The translations under genes and the position numbers were made by a program. Below, piece by piece: positions 54,513 to 64,000 of a stretch of 64,000 nucleotides of DNA. This DNA is from Oscillospiraceae bacterium (GTDB lineage: Bacteria > Bacillota > Clostridia > Oscillospirales > Ruminococcaceae), in assembly GCA_009780025.1 (NCBI GenBank), contig WRAV01000003.1, positions 28,438 through 92,437 on the forward strand, in the 5' to 3' direction. The notes under the pieces were generated by a model. That model saw only the letters and a list, made by a program, of their open reading frames with translations. It made no database searches and was not told the DNA's origin. Positions within the stretch are counted from its first letter, which is position 1, and each line of letters starts with the position of its first letter.

Positions 54513-55883
54513 TTATTTGCTAGTGTAGCTCGCTATGCCCAGCTCGTCAGCCGCCGCGTGCATTTCAATAGAGCTTATGGTGGTTACCCGACCTGCGGCG
54601 TACTGGGCGTCAATCCAGCCCTTAAGTTTTTCGACACGGGGATCGCCTTTTCCTATAGTTTCGTTTGTAAAGATGTTTTTGCCCAGCCACATAGCAACGC
54701 CTGCGCTGCCGGAAGTAGAGGTAATCGCCACGCCGGGAGGGCTTTTCAGCATCCGGGTAGTGTCAAAAATATTATAGATTTCCTCATCCTTGAGTATACC
54801 ATCGGCGTGGATACCGGCTTGGGTCATATTGAAGTCGCGCCCGACAAACGGGGTCTGCGGCGGGATAGTGTGCCCGAGTTCCCGCTCGTAGTAGTCGGCT
54901 ATGTCGCGGATAACTGTCGTGTCCATGCCGTCGAGAGTTCCGCGCAGCTGGGCGTACTCTATTACCATGGCCTCCAGCGGGGTGTTGCCGGTGCGCTCGC
55001 CGATTCCAAGCAGTGAGCAGTTGACACCGGATGCACCGTACAGCCAAGCCATAGCGGAGTTTACGACAGCTTTGTAGAAATCGTTGTGGCCGTGCCACTC
55101 AAGCTGCTCAGACTCATAGCCCGCGTAGTTGCGCAACCCGTATATGATGCCGGGAATACTGCGCGGTAGCGAGGCGCCCGAGTAGGGGATACCATAACCC
55201 AACGTGTCGCAGGCGCGGATTTTAACAGTAAAGCCTGTCCCTCTGGTAAGGTTGTTGAGCGCGTGGGCAAATGGCACAACAAAGCCGTAGAAGTCGGCGC
55301 GGGTTATGTCCTCAAAGTGGCAGCGCGGTCGAATGCCCACGTCCAGCGCCTGAGCCACAATGGAGAGGTACTGGTCAATTGCCTGTCCGCGGCTCATCTT
55401 CAGTTTATTGAATATATGGTAGTCCGAGCAGCTCACAAGGATGCCGCACTCTTTGAGTCCCAGATCCTTCGCGAGCTCAAAGTCTTTTTTGGTCGCCCTA
55501 ATCCACCCGGTAATCTCGGGGAACGACAGGCCGAGCTCCTGGCATTTGCGCAGCGCTGTCTTGTCGCTCTCGCTGTACAAGAAAAACTCCGACTGGCGGA
55601 TAACGCCCCTGGGGCCGCCAAGCTTGCTCAGCATCTTAAAGAGTGTGACGATTTGGTCGGGTGTGTATGGAGCGCGGCTCTGCTGGCCGTCACGGAAAGT
55701 TGTGTCGGTAATCCAAATCTCGTTTGCTGGGTCGATTGGATTAATGCGCTGGTTAAAGGTGCATTTGGGAATCTCCTTGTATGGGAAGATGTCGCGGTAC
55801 AAGTTTGGGTCTTCGCGCTCCTGCAAATCGTAGCGGTACTGCGATTCCATCAAGAGCTTTCTCTTTTGGTCAAAATAAATCAT
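54513..55883 (-). CDS. Re-type citrate synthase / homocitrate synthase-like HMGL-family enzyme
   Basis: ANEIWITDTTFRDGQQSRAPYTPDQIVTLFKMLSKLGGPRGVIRQSEFFLYSESDKTAL...EWHGHNDFYKAVVNSAMAWLYGASGVNCSLLGIGERTGNTPLEAMV; upstream of aconitase and IDH. Confidence 0.85.
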   Translation of the reverse strand: MIYFDQKRKLLMESQYRYDLQEREDPNLYRDIFPYKEIPKCTFNQRINPIDPANEIWITDTTFRDGQQSRAPYTPDQIVTLFKMLSKLGGPRGVIRQSEFFLYSESDKTALRKCQELGLSFPEITGWIRATKKDFELAKDLGLKECGILVSCSDYHIFNKLKMSRGQAIDQYLSIVAQALDVGIRPRCHFEDITRADFYGFVVPFAHALNNLTRGTGFTVKIRACDTLGYGIPYSGASLPRSIPGIIYGLRNYAGYESEQLEWHGHNDFYKAVVNSAMAWLYGASGVNCSLLGIGERTGNTPLEAMVIEYAQLRGTLDGMDTTVIRDIADYYERELGHTIPPQTPFVGRDFNMTQAGIHADGILKDEEIYNIFDTTRMLKSPPGVAITSTSGSAGVAMWLGKNIFTNETIGKGDPRVEKLKGWIDAQYAAGRVTTISSIEMHAAADELGIASYTSK

Positions 55884-56267
55884 GTTTTACCCTCCCTAGT
55901 GTATTGAGACGGATATATAGTTGACGGGGTGATTTTCAAGTCCGTTAACTATATCCACCATGCCCTTCTGCTCGCGCCTCTCTGTGGGTATTATAGTATG
56001 TATCGTGAAGATAATCAACAGTATTTCAAATACTATGCAATAACGACACGAAGATTGCAGTATATTGGATGCGAATCAGAGTGATACATATGCAAGATAA
56101 TTGCGGTGCGGTATTGTATATTGCCTTCCATAATTGTATAATGATGGAAACCCCGAATTGCAAGCTGGGCGTTAACTTCATTTGGCTATGCCGTCAGTTA
56201 AAGCGGTTAGTGGGCAATTTTCGTTATTGAATGCAGGTTCCAAGACAACGCGATAGGAGGACTTAAT

Positions 56268-57017
56268 ATGTACTGCCCTGAATGCTCCAACAAAATTGAC
56301 GGTGACGAGCTCAACTGCCCATACTGTGGCTGCGAATTCGACGAGCCGGAAGTGCAGCCCGAGCGCCCGCGTATAAAGGTAAAGACAATCGTCATTATAT
56401 GTGTGGCTGTGGTGCTTGTAGCCGCCTTAGTTTTCCTGGTACTTAGCATACTTGATTTCGCGGAGAACCCGCGTCCGCCGCAGCCGACGCCGGAAACGTC
56501 TCAGGATGATCCGGTCGCACCCGACGGACCGCCGGAATATCCGGTTGGACCGGGAGCAGGCGCACAGGCGGAACAAGCGGCCCGCGTGAACGCCGGCGGC
56601 GGATTGCGAATGAGAGAAGGCCCCGGCGTAGACTACGACATAGTTGTGCTAATACCTAACTACGAACACATCACTATCCTTGAAGAAGAGGGCGGCTGGG
56701 CCCTGGTGGAGTATAGCAACGCCTCCGGCTGGGTCAGCGCTGAGTTTCTTATCCGGGAGGGAGACCCCAGATTCTTGGAGGAGCCGGTAGAACACGAAGT
56801 CACATCAGGAACCCGCAGCATGAACCCAAGCTCAGCGCGGATAAACGCCGAGGGCGGCCTGCGCATGAGAATGGGTCCCGGAACGAGTTACCACGTGGTT
56901 ATGGTAATCCCTGATGAGCAAGCCGTATTCGCGCACGATGAGAGCGATGGCTGGGTCTACGTTGAGCACCTCGGTCACTGGGGCTGGGTCAGCGCCGACT
57001 TCCTTATCGATGAGTAA
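56268..57017 (+). CDS. Zinc-ribbon, single-TM, double SH3-domain protein
   Basis: MYCPECSNKIDGDELNCPYCGCEF; TM; two SH3b repeats NAGGGLRMREGPGVDYDIVVLIPNYEHITILEEEGGWALVEYSNASGWVSAEFL and NAEGGLRMRMGPGTSYHVVMVIPD... Confidence 0.85.
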   Translation: MYCPECSNKIDGDELNCPYCGCEFDEPEVQPERPRIKVKTIVIICVAVVLVAALVFLVLSILDFAENPRPPQPTPETSQDDPVAPDGPPEYPVGPGAGAQAEQAARVNAGGGLRMREGPGVDYDIVVLIPNYEHITILEEEGGWALVEYSNASGWVSAEFLIREGDPRFLEEPVEHEVTSGTRSMNPSSARINAEGGLRMRMGPGTSYHVVMVIPDEQAVFAHDESDGWVYVEHLGHWGWVSADFLIDE

Positions 57018-57044
57018 TAGAATATATTGATTTTTGCTTGTGAA

Positions 57045-57085
57045 AAGACAGCCCAATCTCTTTTAGAGGTTGGGCTGTCTAAATG
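57045..57085 (+). terminator. Intrinsic terminator
   Basis: AGACAGCCCAA...TTGGGCTGTCT. Confidence 0.75.
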
Positions 57086-57209
57086 ATAACACACATGTGA
57101 AAAAATAGACAAAGATTGGAGTGCTTACGGCCTTGAAATTTGTCGCTATTTACTATATAATAGTGAGGTTAAGACGACGATACACGCCCCGGGAGGAGAC
57201 GGTTGTATA

Positions 57210-58517
57210 TTGAAAAAAATAAAAGGGTTACACATACCACACTGTAAAAATACGGCGCAGCTTGTGCCGGAGACAATGCCGATACCCCCAGAGGTTCGAT
57301 TGTCCATGTCTATGCATGGTGGCGCACCTGCAAAGCCTGTTGTTGCTGTGGGGGATCAGGTAAAAGTTGGGCAGCTTATCGCAGAGGCGGACGGCAAGGT
57401 TTCTTCGCCGGTTCACGCCAGCGTTTCGGGCAAAGTAAAGAGCATAGACGAGTTCGACCCCATAACGGGCGAAAAAGGAGAAAAGTCAGCTTCTATCGTT
57501 ATAACCGCCGACGGCGAGCAAACGATTTTCGAGGGCTTATCGCCGCCGGTTGTCACAAACACCTCTGAATTTTTGGCCGCCGTGCGGGACAGCGGCGTGG
57601 TGGGACTTGGCGGTGCGGGCTACCCGACAGCGCCGAAGCTCACCCTCAGGGAAGGGACTAACCTGGATTACATACTGATCAACGGCGCGGAATGCGAGCC
57701 GTACATCACTTCAGACACAAGGACTATGGTTGACGACGCCGAATATGTCTTCGAGGGCAGTATGCTTTTGAAGAAATACCTGGGCCCAAAAAAAGTTATC
57801 ATCTGCATTGAGGACAACAAGCCGGAAGCGATTGAGAAGCTAAAAGCGCTCACGGTAGATTCAGACGGGCTTGAGGTTTGTCCGTTGCCTTCCAGATACC
57901 CCCAGGGCGAGCGGAAGGTGCTTGTGTACAATGTTACAAATCGGATTGTTCCGGAAGGTGGGCGGCTAACAGACGTTGGGTGCATCGTTGTAAACTGCAC
58001 GACCGTTGCGGTGTTTGCAAGATACATAAAGACGGGCATGCCCCTTACACACAGGAGCATAACTGTTGACGGCTCGGCTGTAAAGTCTCCCAAGAACGTT
58101 ATCGCTCCAATCGGAACGCCGATAAGGGCGCTGTTCGAGTTCTGCGGCGGCATTAGCGAAGACGCAAAGAAGATTATCATGGGCGGCCCGATGATGGGTT
58201 CTGCCGTTCCAAGTTTGGATATGCCTACGGTTAAGGTGACGGGCTCTGTCATGGCGTTCACAGCTAAAGACGCCAAAGCTTTTGAACCGACACCGTGTAT
58301 AAAGTGTGGGCGCTGCATTCAGAATTGCCCTATCAACCTAATGCCCTCCCACATTGAAGACGCATATGAGCTCAAAAACGTGGATTTGCTGAACAAGTAC
58401 AAGGTCAACATGTGCGTTGAGTGCGGTTGCTGCGCGTATGTCTGCCCTGCAAGACGACCACTGTCCCACGTGATGGTACTCTCCAAAAACATGCAGTGGG
58501 AGGCCAGGCAAAAATGA
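57210..58517 (+). CDS. rnfC: Rnf complex subunit RnfC
   Basis: GVVGLGGAGYPTAPKLTLREGTNLDYILINGAECEPYITSDTRTM...CIKCGRCIQNCPINLMP...CVECGCCAYVCPARRPLSHV. Confidence 0.96.
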   Translation: MKKIKGLHIPHCKNTAQLVPETMPIPPEVRLSMSMHGGAPAKPVVAVGDQVKVGQLIAEADGKVSSPVHASVSGKVKSIDEFDPITGEKGEKSASIVITADGEQTIFEGLSPPVVTNTSEFLAAVRDSGVVGLGGAGYPTAPKLTLREGTNLDYILINGAECEPYITSDTRTMVDDAEYVFEGSMLLKKYLGPKKVIICIEDNKPEAIEKLKALTVDSDGLEVCPLPSRYPQGERKVLVYNVTNRIVPEGGRLTDVGCIVVNCTTVAVFARYIKTGMPLTHRSITVDGSAVKSPKNVIAPIGTPIRALFEFCGGISEDAKKIIMGGPMMGSAVPSLDMPTVKVTGSVMAFTAKDAKAFEPTPCIKCGRCIQNCPINLMPSHIEDAYELKNVDLLNKYKVNMCVECGCCAYVCPARRPLSHVMVLSKNMQWEARQK

Positions 58518-59497
58518 CAGATAAATTAACAGTTTCGTTCTTTCCACACATTCGACACAAAACGACAACAAGCAACATAATGCTCGATGTCGTGATTGCT
58601 CTCATCCCCACGTTTATAGCCTCGATACTAATTTTTGGGCCACGCGCTGCGCTGGTAACGGCTGTCTGTGTTTTTTCCTGCGTCGGGTTCGAGGGCATAT
58701 GCCAGAAGATTCTGAAAAGGCCTGTAACAGTAGGTGACTTTTCCGCTGTTATAACAGGACTGCTCATCGCGTTTAATCTGCCGGTGACCATTCCGCTTTG
58801 GCAGGCTATGTTTGGTTGTTCTGTGGCGATCATCCTGGTCAAGCAACTCTATGGCGGCCTTGGCAAAAATTTCGCAAACCCTGCGGTGGTGGCAAGGGTT
58901 GTTATGTTCCTTGCGTTTTCGGCCACTATGACCGCCTGGAACCTTCCCGAATATACCCCCAGCTGGGTGCTGCTCTCTGACACCATGGCGGCCCCAACGC
59001 CCACTATGGCCGGTCCAACACCACTTGCACTCCTAGCTAGAGGCGAGGTGGAATACCTGCCCAGCATGTGGCATATGTTTGCCGGCATCCGCGGCGGCTC
59101 CTTAGGCGAGACCAGCGCGCTTGCGTTGCTCTTAGGCGGCGTCTACTTGCTTGTTCGCCGTGTTATTACATGGCATATACCTGTAACGTTTATCGCGACC
59201 GTTGCTGTTCTGTCTTTCCTTTTCGGTAGCCTGTCGCTTGATTTTATGCTCTTCCATATGTTTGCCGGCGGCTTGTTCCTGGGCGCTATCTTCATGGCGA
59301 CAGATTATGTCACATCGCCCCAGACAAGCAAAGGGCGAATTATCTTTGGCATAGGCTGCGGCTTTTTGACTGTTATCATCCGGCTGTTCGGCAGCTACCC
59401 CGAGGGCGCGTCCTTCGCTATTTTGTTTATGAACGTGCTTGTCCCCTTCATCAACAAGGTGACTATGACCAAGCCGCTGGGGGGGAAGGGAATATGA
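58514..59497 (+). CDS. rnfD: Rnf complex subunit RnfD
   Basis: FPHIRHKTTTSNIMLDVVIALIPTFIASILIFGPRA...GRIIFGIGCGFLTVIIRLFGSYPEGASFAILFMN. Confidence 0.95.
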   Translation: MTDKLTVSFFPHIRHKTTTSNIMLDVVIALIPTFIASILIFGPRAALVTAVCVFSCVGFEGICQKILKRPVTVGDFSAVITGLLIAFNLPVTIPLWQAMFGCSVAIILVKQLYGGLGKNFANPAVVARVVMFLAFSATMTAWNLPEYTPSWVLLSDTMAAPTPTMAGPTPLALLARGEVEYLPSMWHMFAGIRGGSLGETSALALLLGGVYLLVRRVITWHIPVTFIATVAVLSFLFGSLSLDFMLFHMFAGGLFLGAIFMATDYVTSPQTSKGRIIFGIGCGFLTVIIRLFGSYPEGASFAILFMNVLVPFINKVTMTKPLGGKGI

Positions 59498-60006
59498 AAA
59501 AAGAATTTGTGCTGCCGATACTTGCACTGTCTCTAATCTGCCTTGTTATGGCGGGTGCGCTGGCGATGGTAAACAGCATCACTTACCCAATAATTGCGGA
59601 GGGTGCCGCCCAGCGGGCCGAGGCGGCGAGAAGGGAAGTAATACCTCACGCGGAAGGGTTTATACCGGTAGACATCGAGTCACTGTCCACGTCGGTTCTC
59701 GCGGCGTATGCGACAACAAATGACGCCGGGTATGTCTTTATTGTATCGGTTAGGGGCTACGGCGGCGAGATGCGAATCATCGTCGGTGTGGACGAGGACG
59801 GCGCAATAATCCGGTCAGTGGTGCTCGCCCACTCGGAGACCGTAGGCCTGGGAACCGGGATTTTCGATGTGGCCTCGGATAGGGAAAACCAAGGCGGCAG
59901 TCTCCTTGATGTTGATGCTATATCTGGGTCTACGATTACACTTCACGCTTACCAAGAAGCGCTTGGCGGCGCGCTTGAAGCATTTGAAACCATAAGGGGG
60001 GCCTAA
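59494..60006 (+). CDS. rnfG: Rnf complex subunit RnfG (FMN-binding)
   Basis: SVVLAHSETVGLGTGI...DVDAISGSTITLHAYQEAL flavinylation-type motif. Confidence 0.93.
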   Translation: MKKEFVLPILALSLICLVMAGALAMVNSITYPIIAEGAAQRAEAARREVIPHAEGFIPVDIESLSTSVLAAYATTNDAGYVFIVSVRGYGGEMRIIVGVDEDGAIIRSVVLAHSETVGLGTGIFDVASDRENQGGSLLDVDAISGSTITLHAYQEALGGALEAFETIRGA

Positions 60007-60007
60007 G

Positions 60008-60679
60008 GTGAACAAGATGAGCAAACTTTCGATCTTCACGAAGGGCATCGTAAAAGAGAACCCCGTGCTGGTACTGATTCTCGGCATCTGTCCGGTGCTT
60101 GCGGTGTCAACCCAGGCCACAAACGCCGTGGGGCTGGGCCTTGCGACTACATTTGTTTTGCTAGGTGCGAACATAGTAATATCTTTATTGCGCAATGTGA
60201 TTCCTACAAAAGTGCGTATTCCGTGCTATATTGTTCTGATCTCCGGATTAGTTGCTCTTGTGCAAATGATTGTAGAGGCGTACGCCTTTGAGTTGCACCT
60301 GGCGCTGGGTATATTTCTGCCGTTAATTGCGTGTAACTGCGTTATATTCGCCCGCGCTGAAATATTCGCTAACAAGAACACAGTCGGTAACTCGATTATA
60401 GATGCCCTTGGGATAGGTCTCGGCTTTACGCTGGCCATACTTGCGATAGCGTCGATACGCGAGGCCTTCGGTGCAGGTACACTGTTTGGCTTTGACTTGC
60501 CGGGCCTGAGCTACGTCAACATTCCTATTCTGACTTTGGCTCCCGGTGGGTTTATAGTATTCGGCTGCCTGATTGCCCTGGTCAACAAAATCTCAAAGGG
60601 CACGGCAATCAAGAAAAAAGAGTTCGGCTGCGACAACTGCCCCTCGGCCCTTGTCTGCGGGAAAGGGGGCGCTAAGTAG
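60008..60679 (+). CDS. rnfE: Rnf complex subunit RnfE
   Basis: IFTKGIVKENPVLVLILGICPVLAVSTQATNAVGLGLATTFVLLGANI. Confidence 0.95.
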   Translation: MNKMSKLSIFTKGIVKENPVLVLILGICPVLAVSTQATNAVGLGLATTFVLLGANIVISLLRNVIPTKVRIPCYIVLISGLVALVQMIVEAYAFELHLALGIFLPLIACNCVIFARAEIFANKNTVGNSIIDALGIGLGFTLAILAIASIREAFGAGTLFGFDLPGLSYVNIPILTLAPGGFIVFGCLIALVNKISKGTAIKKKEFGCDNCPSALVCGKGGAK

Positions 60680-61275
60680 TGGATTTTCAAGCCTTGGTCG
60701 TAATTATGATGAGCGCGGTGCTGGTCAACAACTACGTCTTGCGACAATTTCTGGGTATCTGCCCGTTCTTAGGCGTCTCTAAAGAGCTGAAGAACTCGGT
60801 CGGCATGAGCCTTGCGATTATCTTCGTTATGATGCTGGCATCCGCCGTCACCTGGCCGATTCAGAGGTTTCTGCTCGACCCGCACGGCATGGGTTTTATG
60901 CAGATTGTCGTGTTTATTCTGATAATAGCCGTACTGGTGCAGTTTATCGAAATCGTATTGAAAAGGTATGTGCCGGCGCTATACAAAGCTTTGGGCGTAT
61001 TTCTCCCGTTGATGACGACGAACTGCGCGATTCTGGCGGTTGTAATTGTAAACATAAACGAAGGGTTCACCTTTATAGAGGCCTTGACAAACGCTTTTGG
61101 CGCGGGGCTCGGGTTCCTGCTGGCTATGGTCATGTTCTCGGGGATTCGCGCGTACACAGAAAACGCCGACCCGCCCGAGTCCTTCAAAGGGTTGCCGATG
61201 GCGCTTATTTCGGCGGCGATTCTCTCGATGTCGTTTTTCGGCTTTACCGGTGTGGCGGAAAATTTATTCTCGTAA
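60679..61275 (+). CDS. rnfA: Rnf complex subunit RnfA
   Basis: GTG start; MSAVLVNNYVLRQFLGICPFLGVSKELKNSVGMSLAIIFVMMLASAVTWPI. Confidence 0.95.
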   Translation: MDFQALVVIMMSAVLVNNYVLRQFLGICPFLGVSKELKNSVGMSLAIIFVMMLASAVTWPIQRFLLDPHGMGFMQIVVFILIIAVLVQFIEIVLKRYVPALYKALGVFLPLMTTNCAILAVVIVNINEGFTFIEALTNAFGAGLGFLLAMVMFSGIRAYTENADPPESFKGLPMALISAAILSMSFFGFTGVAENLFS

Positions 61276-61293
61276 TGTGAGGGGGGAGCAGAA

Positions 61294-62103
61294 ATGAACA
61301 GTATGGTAGTTGCTGTCTCTTCTGTAACAATAATCGCGACGGCTTGCGCGGCCTTGCTATGTATAGCTTCGAAGGTCATGTATGTTCATGTCGATGAGCG
61401 TCTGGAGAAAATCCAGGAAGCGCTGCCGGGGTCTAATTGCGGTGCGTGCGGGTACGCCGGCTGCTCGGGTTACGCCGAAGCTCTTATTTCGGGGGAAGGC
61501 GTGAAGTCAAATCTTTGCCCGCCGGGCGGGGAAGACGCCATAAATCGCATAAGCGAAATCCTCGGCATTGAACCCGAGGAGGCTATCTTCATAATCGCTG
61601 TTGTCCGCTGCGGGGGCAACCAGACGGCACGGCAGAGCAAGATGAGCTACGAAGGCATACAGACTTGCTATGCGGCAAAGCAGGTGTTTGGCGGCGAGAG
61701 CGCATGTGCCTATGGCTGCATGGGCTTCGGTGACTGCGTTGCCGTCTGCCCAGACGACGCTATCTGCATGGATGACGGCCTTGCCCGTGTGAACAGAAAA
61801 CTCTGCAGAGGCTGTGGGATGTGCATAAAGGTTTGCCCGAATAAAATTATCGCAATGGAAGATGGTAGACGGAAGACATTTATCGCCTGCAGCAACCTGG
61901 AAAAGGCCGCGCAGGCGCGCAAAAAGTGCACAAACTGCTGCTTCGGTTGCGGCAAGTGTATGCGTGAATGCCCAGAAAAGGCGATTACAGTCGAGAACAA
62001 CTTAGCCAAGATAGACTACGAAAAATGTACTGACTGCGGTCACTGTGCCGAAACTTGTCCCACCAAATGTGTGCATGAGTTCAACCGAGAGCCGGTCAGT
62101 TAG
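61294..62103 (+). CDS. rnfB: Rnf complex subunit RnfB
   Basis: ALPGSNCGACGYAGCSGYAEALISGEGVKSNLCPPGG...; multiple 4Fe-4S motifs. Confidence 0.96.
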   Translation: MNSMVVAVSSVTIIATACAALLCIASKVMYVHVDERLEKIQEALPGSNCGACGYAGCSGYAEALISGEGVKSNLCPPGGEDAINRISEILGIEPEEAIFIIAVVRCGGNQTARQSKMSYEGIQTCYAAKQVFGGESACAYGCMGFGDCVAVCPDDAICMDDGLARVNRKLCRGCGMCIKVCPNKIIAMEDGRRKTFIACSNLEKAAQARKKCTNCCFGCGKCMRECPEKAITVENNLAKIDYEKCTDCGHCAETCPTKCVHEFNREPVS

Positions 62104-62229
62104 AGGCTGTATTCATAAGCTAAGCGTGTCGTAAATTGCAGCAAGGCTTGTATATTCAACTAACATTTGCGAATATAAATTGCAAATTATGTTCCATGTG
62201 AAACGGTAAACTTACAAAACATTCAAAAA

Positions 62230-62273
62230 AAAACGCCACCCAAACGGAAACAACCGTGCTAGGGTGGCGTTTT
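62230..62273. terminator. Bidirectional terminator between convergent rnfB and apbE
   Basis: AAAACGCCACCC...GGGTGGCGTTTT. Confidence 0.85.
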
Positions 62274-62279
62274 AAGCGA

Positions 62280-63332
62280 CTAGGACAGGTCTTTTAGTTC
62301 GCGGGAAAGGGCCTGGTACCCGGGGGTGGCGAACCAGTTGCCCTCTAGGTCAATCCAGAGGGCCTCAGCGCCGGCGGCTGCGACTAGTTCAGCTCCCTCT
62401 GCCTGGGGCAGAATGAACAGGGCTGTGGAGAGCACATCTGCCAGCCAAGACGATGGGTGAATGACCGCCACCTGCTTGTACAGATTTGCAGGCATGAGGG
62501 TGCTGGGGTCGATTATATGCCCAAAGGTTTGCTCGTCAACAACATAAAATCGCTGATGGACGCCGCTAATGGATACAGTGGCGTCTGTTAAATATATGGT
62601 GTCAACAGCGGGGGATGCGCCGTCAAGGTCCGCCTCAGGGTTCTGGATGGCGACGTTCCAATGATCCCGCCCGTGAGGGGAGCCCACTGCCACCACGTGG
62701 CCGCCAACGTTCAGCAGCGCGGACTCCAGGCCGGCTTGCGTGGCTGCGTCCATAGCCAGCCCCGCCGCGTATCCTTTGGCCACTGAGCCCACATCAAGGG
62801 ACATGTCTTGGTGGCGCAAGAACACAGTCATCTTCTCAGCGTCGATGACGACGTCTGCCATAGATATATGAGCCGCGGCCTCTTCGAGCGCCGACAGGGA
62901 GGGCAGCTGCGCGACGTTGGGCTCTGCCAACGCCTGCGCGCGGTAGTCATGCCAAATGCGAAGCACCGGCCCGAGAGCCGCGTTGGTCTGGCCCCCAGTA
63001 AGGTCATAGGCTTCCCTGGCAACTGTAAGCATATCAACAATTTCCTGCGACACGCCCACCGGAAAAATACCGGCCTGGGCGTTTATTGTGTGCAAATTGT
63101 TAAGGTCCCCGTAGCCGCCGAAAATATCGTATAGTTGATGCAGATATTCCAAACGCTCGAAAACAAGGGCTGAGTATCGGTCAAAGGCAGCCGGACTTTG
63201 GGCATAGCCTATGAACACAGTAACCGTGTCAAATGGCCCTATAATCTGAGCCTGAAAGCGGTGGTAGCTCGGCGAGCAGGCCGTAAGGCTTATCAGCAAC
63301 GCCGCAAGAACTGCCAGAAGGCGAAGCCGCAT
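62280..63332 (-). CDS. apbE: FAD:protein FMN transferase
   Basis: Lipobox ISLTACS; DVGSVAKGYAAGLAMDAATQAGLESALLNVGGHVVAVGSPHG...HIIDPSTLMPA. Confidence 0.94.
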   Translation of the reverse strand: MRLRLLAVLAALLISLTACSPSYHRFQAQIIGPFDTVTVFIGYAQSPAAFDRYSALVFERLEYLHQLYDIFGGYGDLNNLHTINAQAGIFPVGVSQEIVDMLTVAREAYDLTGGQTNAALGPVLRIWHDYRAQALAEPNVAQLPSLSALEEAAAHISMADVVIDAEKMTVFLRHQDMSLDVGSVAKGYAAGLAMDAATQAGLESALLNVGGHVVAVGSPHGRDHWNVAIQNPEADLDGASPAVDTIYLTDATVSISGVHQRFYVVDEQTFGHIIDPSTLMPANLYKQVAVIHPSSWLADVLSTALFILPQAEGAELVAAAGAEALWIDLEGNWFATPGYQALSRELKDLS

Positions 63333-63333
63333 T

Positions 63334-63852
63334 TTATTCCCTCCTTATTCTTGTGAGCGCCGGCATTAAGGTTTTTAGCAGCGTGCCGGTTAGCAGCCCG
63401 GTGACAATTCCGGATATGATTAGCGTGGGCAAAAAATATACCATAGCCGGTGTGGACAGAATTACCATTACGGCGGCAAACTGCCCTATATTGTGGGAGA
63501 TTGCCCCGGCCACGCTTAAAGACGCGTAAGACATTTTCCCACCGGCCCCTTTACCGTCAAACAGTTTTAATAGCAGAACGATAACAGCTATGGAGAGCAT
63601 ACCACCGCATAGGCTTAGCAGGCCAGCTGTCGGCCCGCGCGTGAGCAAGACGAACAGAGATTTGGCGGCATTTAAACCAACGGCTTGCCTGTATCCCACG
63701 CAGAGCAGACAATACATAACTGCTATATTAGAAAGCCCCGGCCTTGCGTGTGGGGGCAAAAAAGGCAATGTCAGCAGCAAAGACTCCATGGCGGAGAGGA
63801 CAAAAACTATGGCCAGCACAATACCTAAGAAGGTAATCTGTCTTATTTTCAC
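63334..63852 (-). CDS. Gx transporter family protein
   Basis: FLPPHARPGLSNIAVMYCLLCVGYRQAVGLNAAKSLFVLLTRGPTAGLLSLCGGMLSI; adjacent to apbE. Confidence 0.82.
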   Translation of the reverse strand: MKIRQITFLGIVLAIVFVLSAMESLLLTLPFLPPHARPGLSNIAVMYCLLCVGYRQAVGLNAAKSLFVLLTRGPTAGLLSLCGGMLSIAVIVLLLKLFDGKGAGGKMSYASLSVAGAISHNIGQFAAVMVILSTPAMVYFLPTLIISGIVTGLLTGTLLKTLMPALTRIRRE

Positions 63853-64000
63853 GGTTCACGTATAATGGAGTTATCTTTTTTCAAGGGGTATCTCCATTAC
63901 TTTTCCTTTCGTAGATTTTGTTATATTGGCGGGAGTAGCTACCCGGCAGATATAATAGATGTGGCGCTGCGGATTTGTATCATGTTTATACGGCTTTGAC

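Noticed and set aside
63940-64000. Possible start of a plus-strand gene at the window end (ATG at 63959)
   Set aside because: No RBS and only 14 codons visible; cannot be supported.

Overview
This looks like a chromosomal segment of an anaerobic, spore-forming Firmicute (Clostridia/Oscillospiraceae-like). The taxonomic call is inferred from gene content: YtvI, a methylaspartate-type glutamate pathway, Re-type citrate synthase, Rnf and reverse rubrerythrin. Coding density is high and there is no prophage, transposase or CRISPR array. Main blocks: (1) codB(partial)-codA with a riboswitch-like leader; (2) purD, gltX, a phosphoesterase and a low-complexity repeat-protein cluster; (3) rubrerythrin, a 49-aa spore-type protein, cca, ytvI, bactofilin, panB, a DegT-like protein and aroQ; (4) a methylaspartate/glutamate mutase cluster (glmE, mal, DUF1446/AtuA-like, DUF4387, glmS, glmL, a P-loop protein, fumarase/mesaconase alpha and beta); (5) ABC-F, recG and tRNA-Leu(GAG); (6) pstSCAB-phoU-phoB-phoR, with a PstS whose two halves are in swapped order; (7) a hexuronate catabolism locus with a TRAP transporter; (8) lplA and a Re-citrate synthase/aconitase/IDH operon; (9) rnfCDGEAB, apbE and a Gx transporter. 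The observations I rate most worth checking are a complete but unannotated type I toxin-antitoxin locus (holin-like toxin) between glmE and mal, the circularly permuted PstS, the riboswitch-like codBA leader of unrecognised class, a duplicated multi-hairpin 3' element, a REPIN-like GTAGGGG/CCCCTAC repeat family, a DegT-fold protein lacking the PLP lysine, and a small spore-protein candidate with a sigma-G-like promoter. All calls are from reading the sequence; no database search was run.
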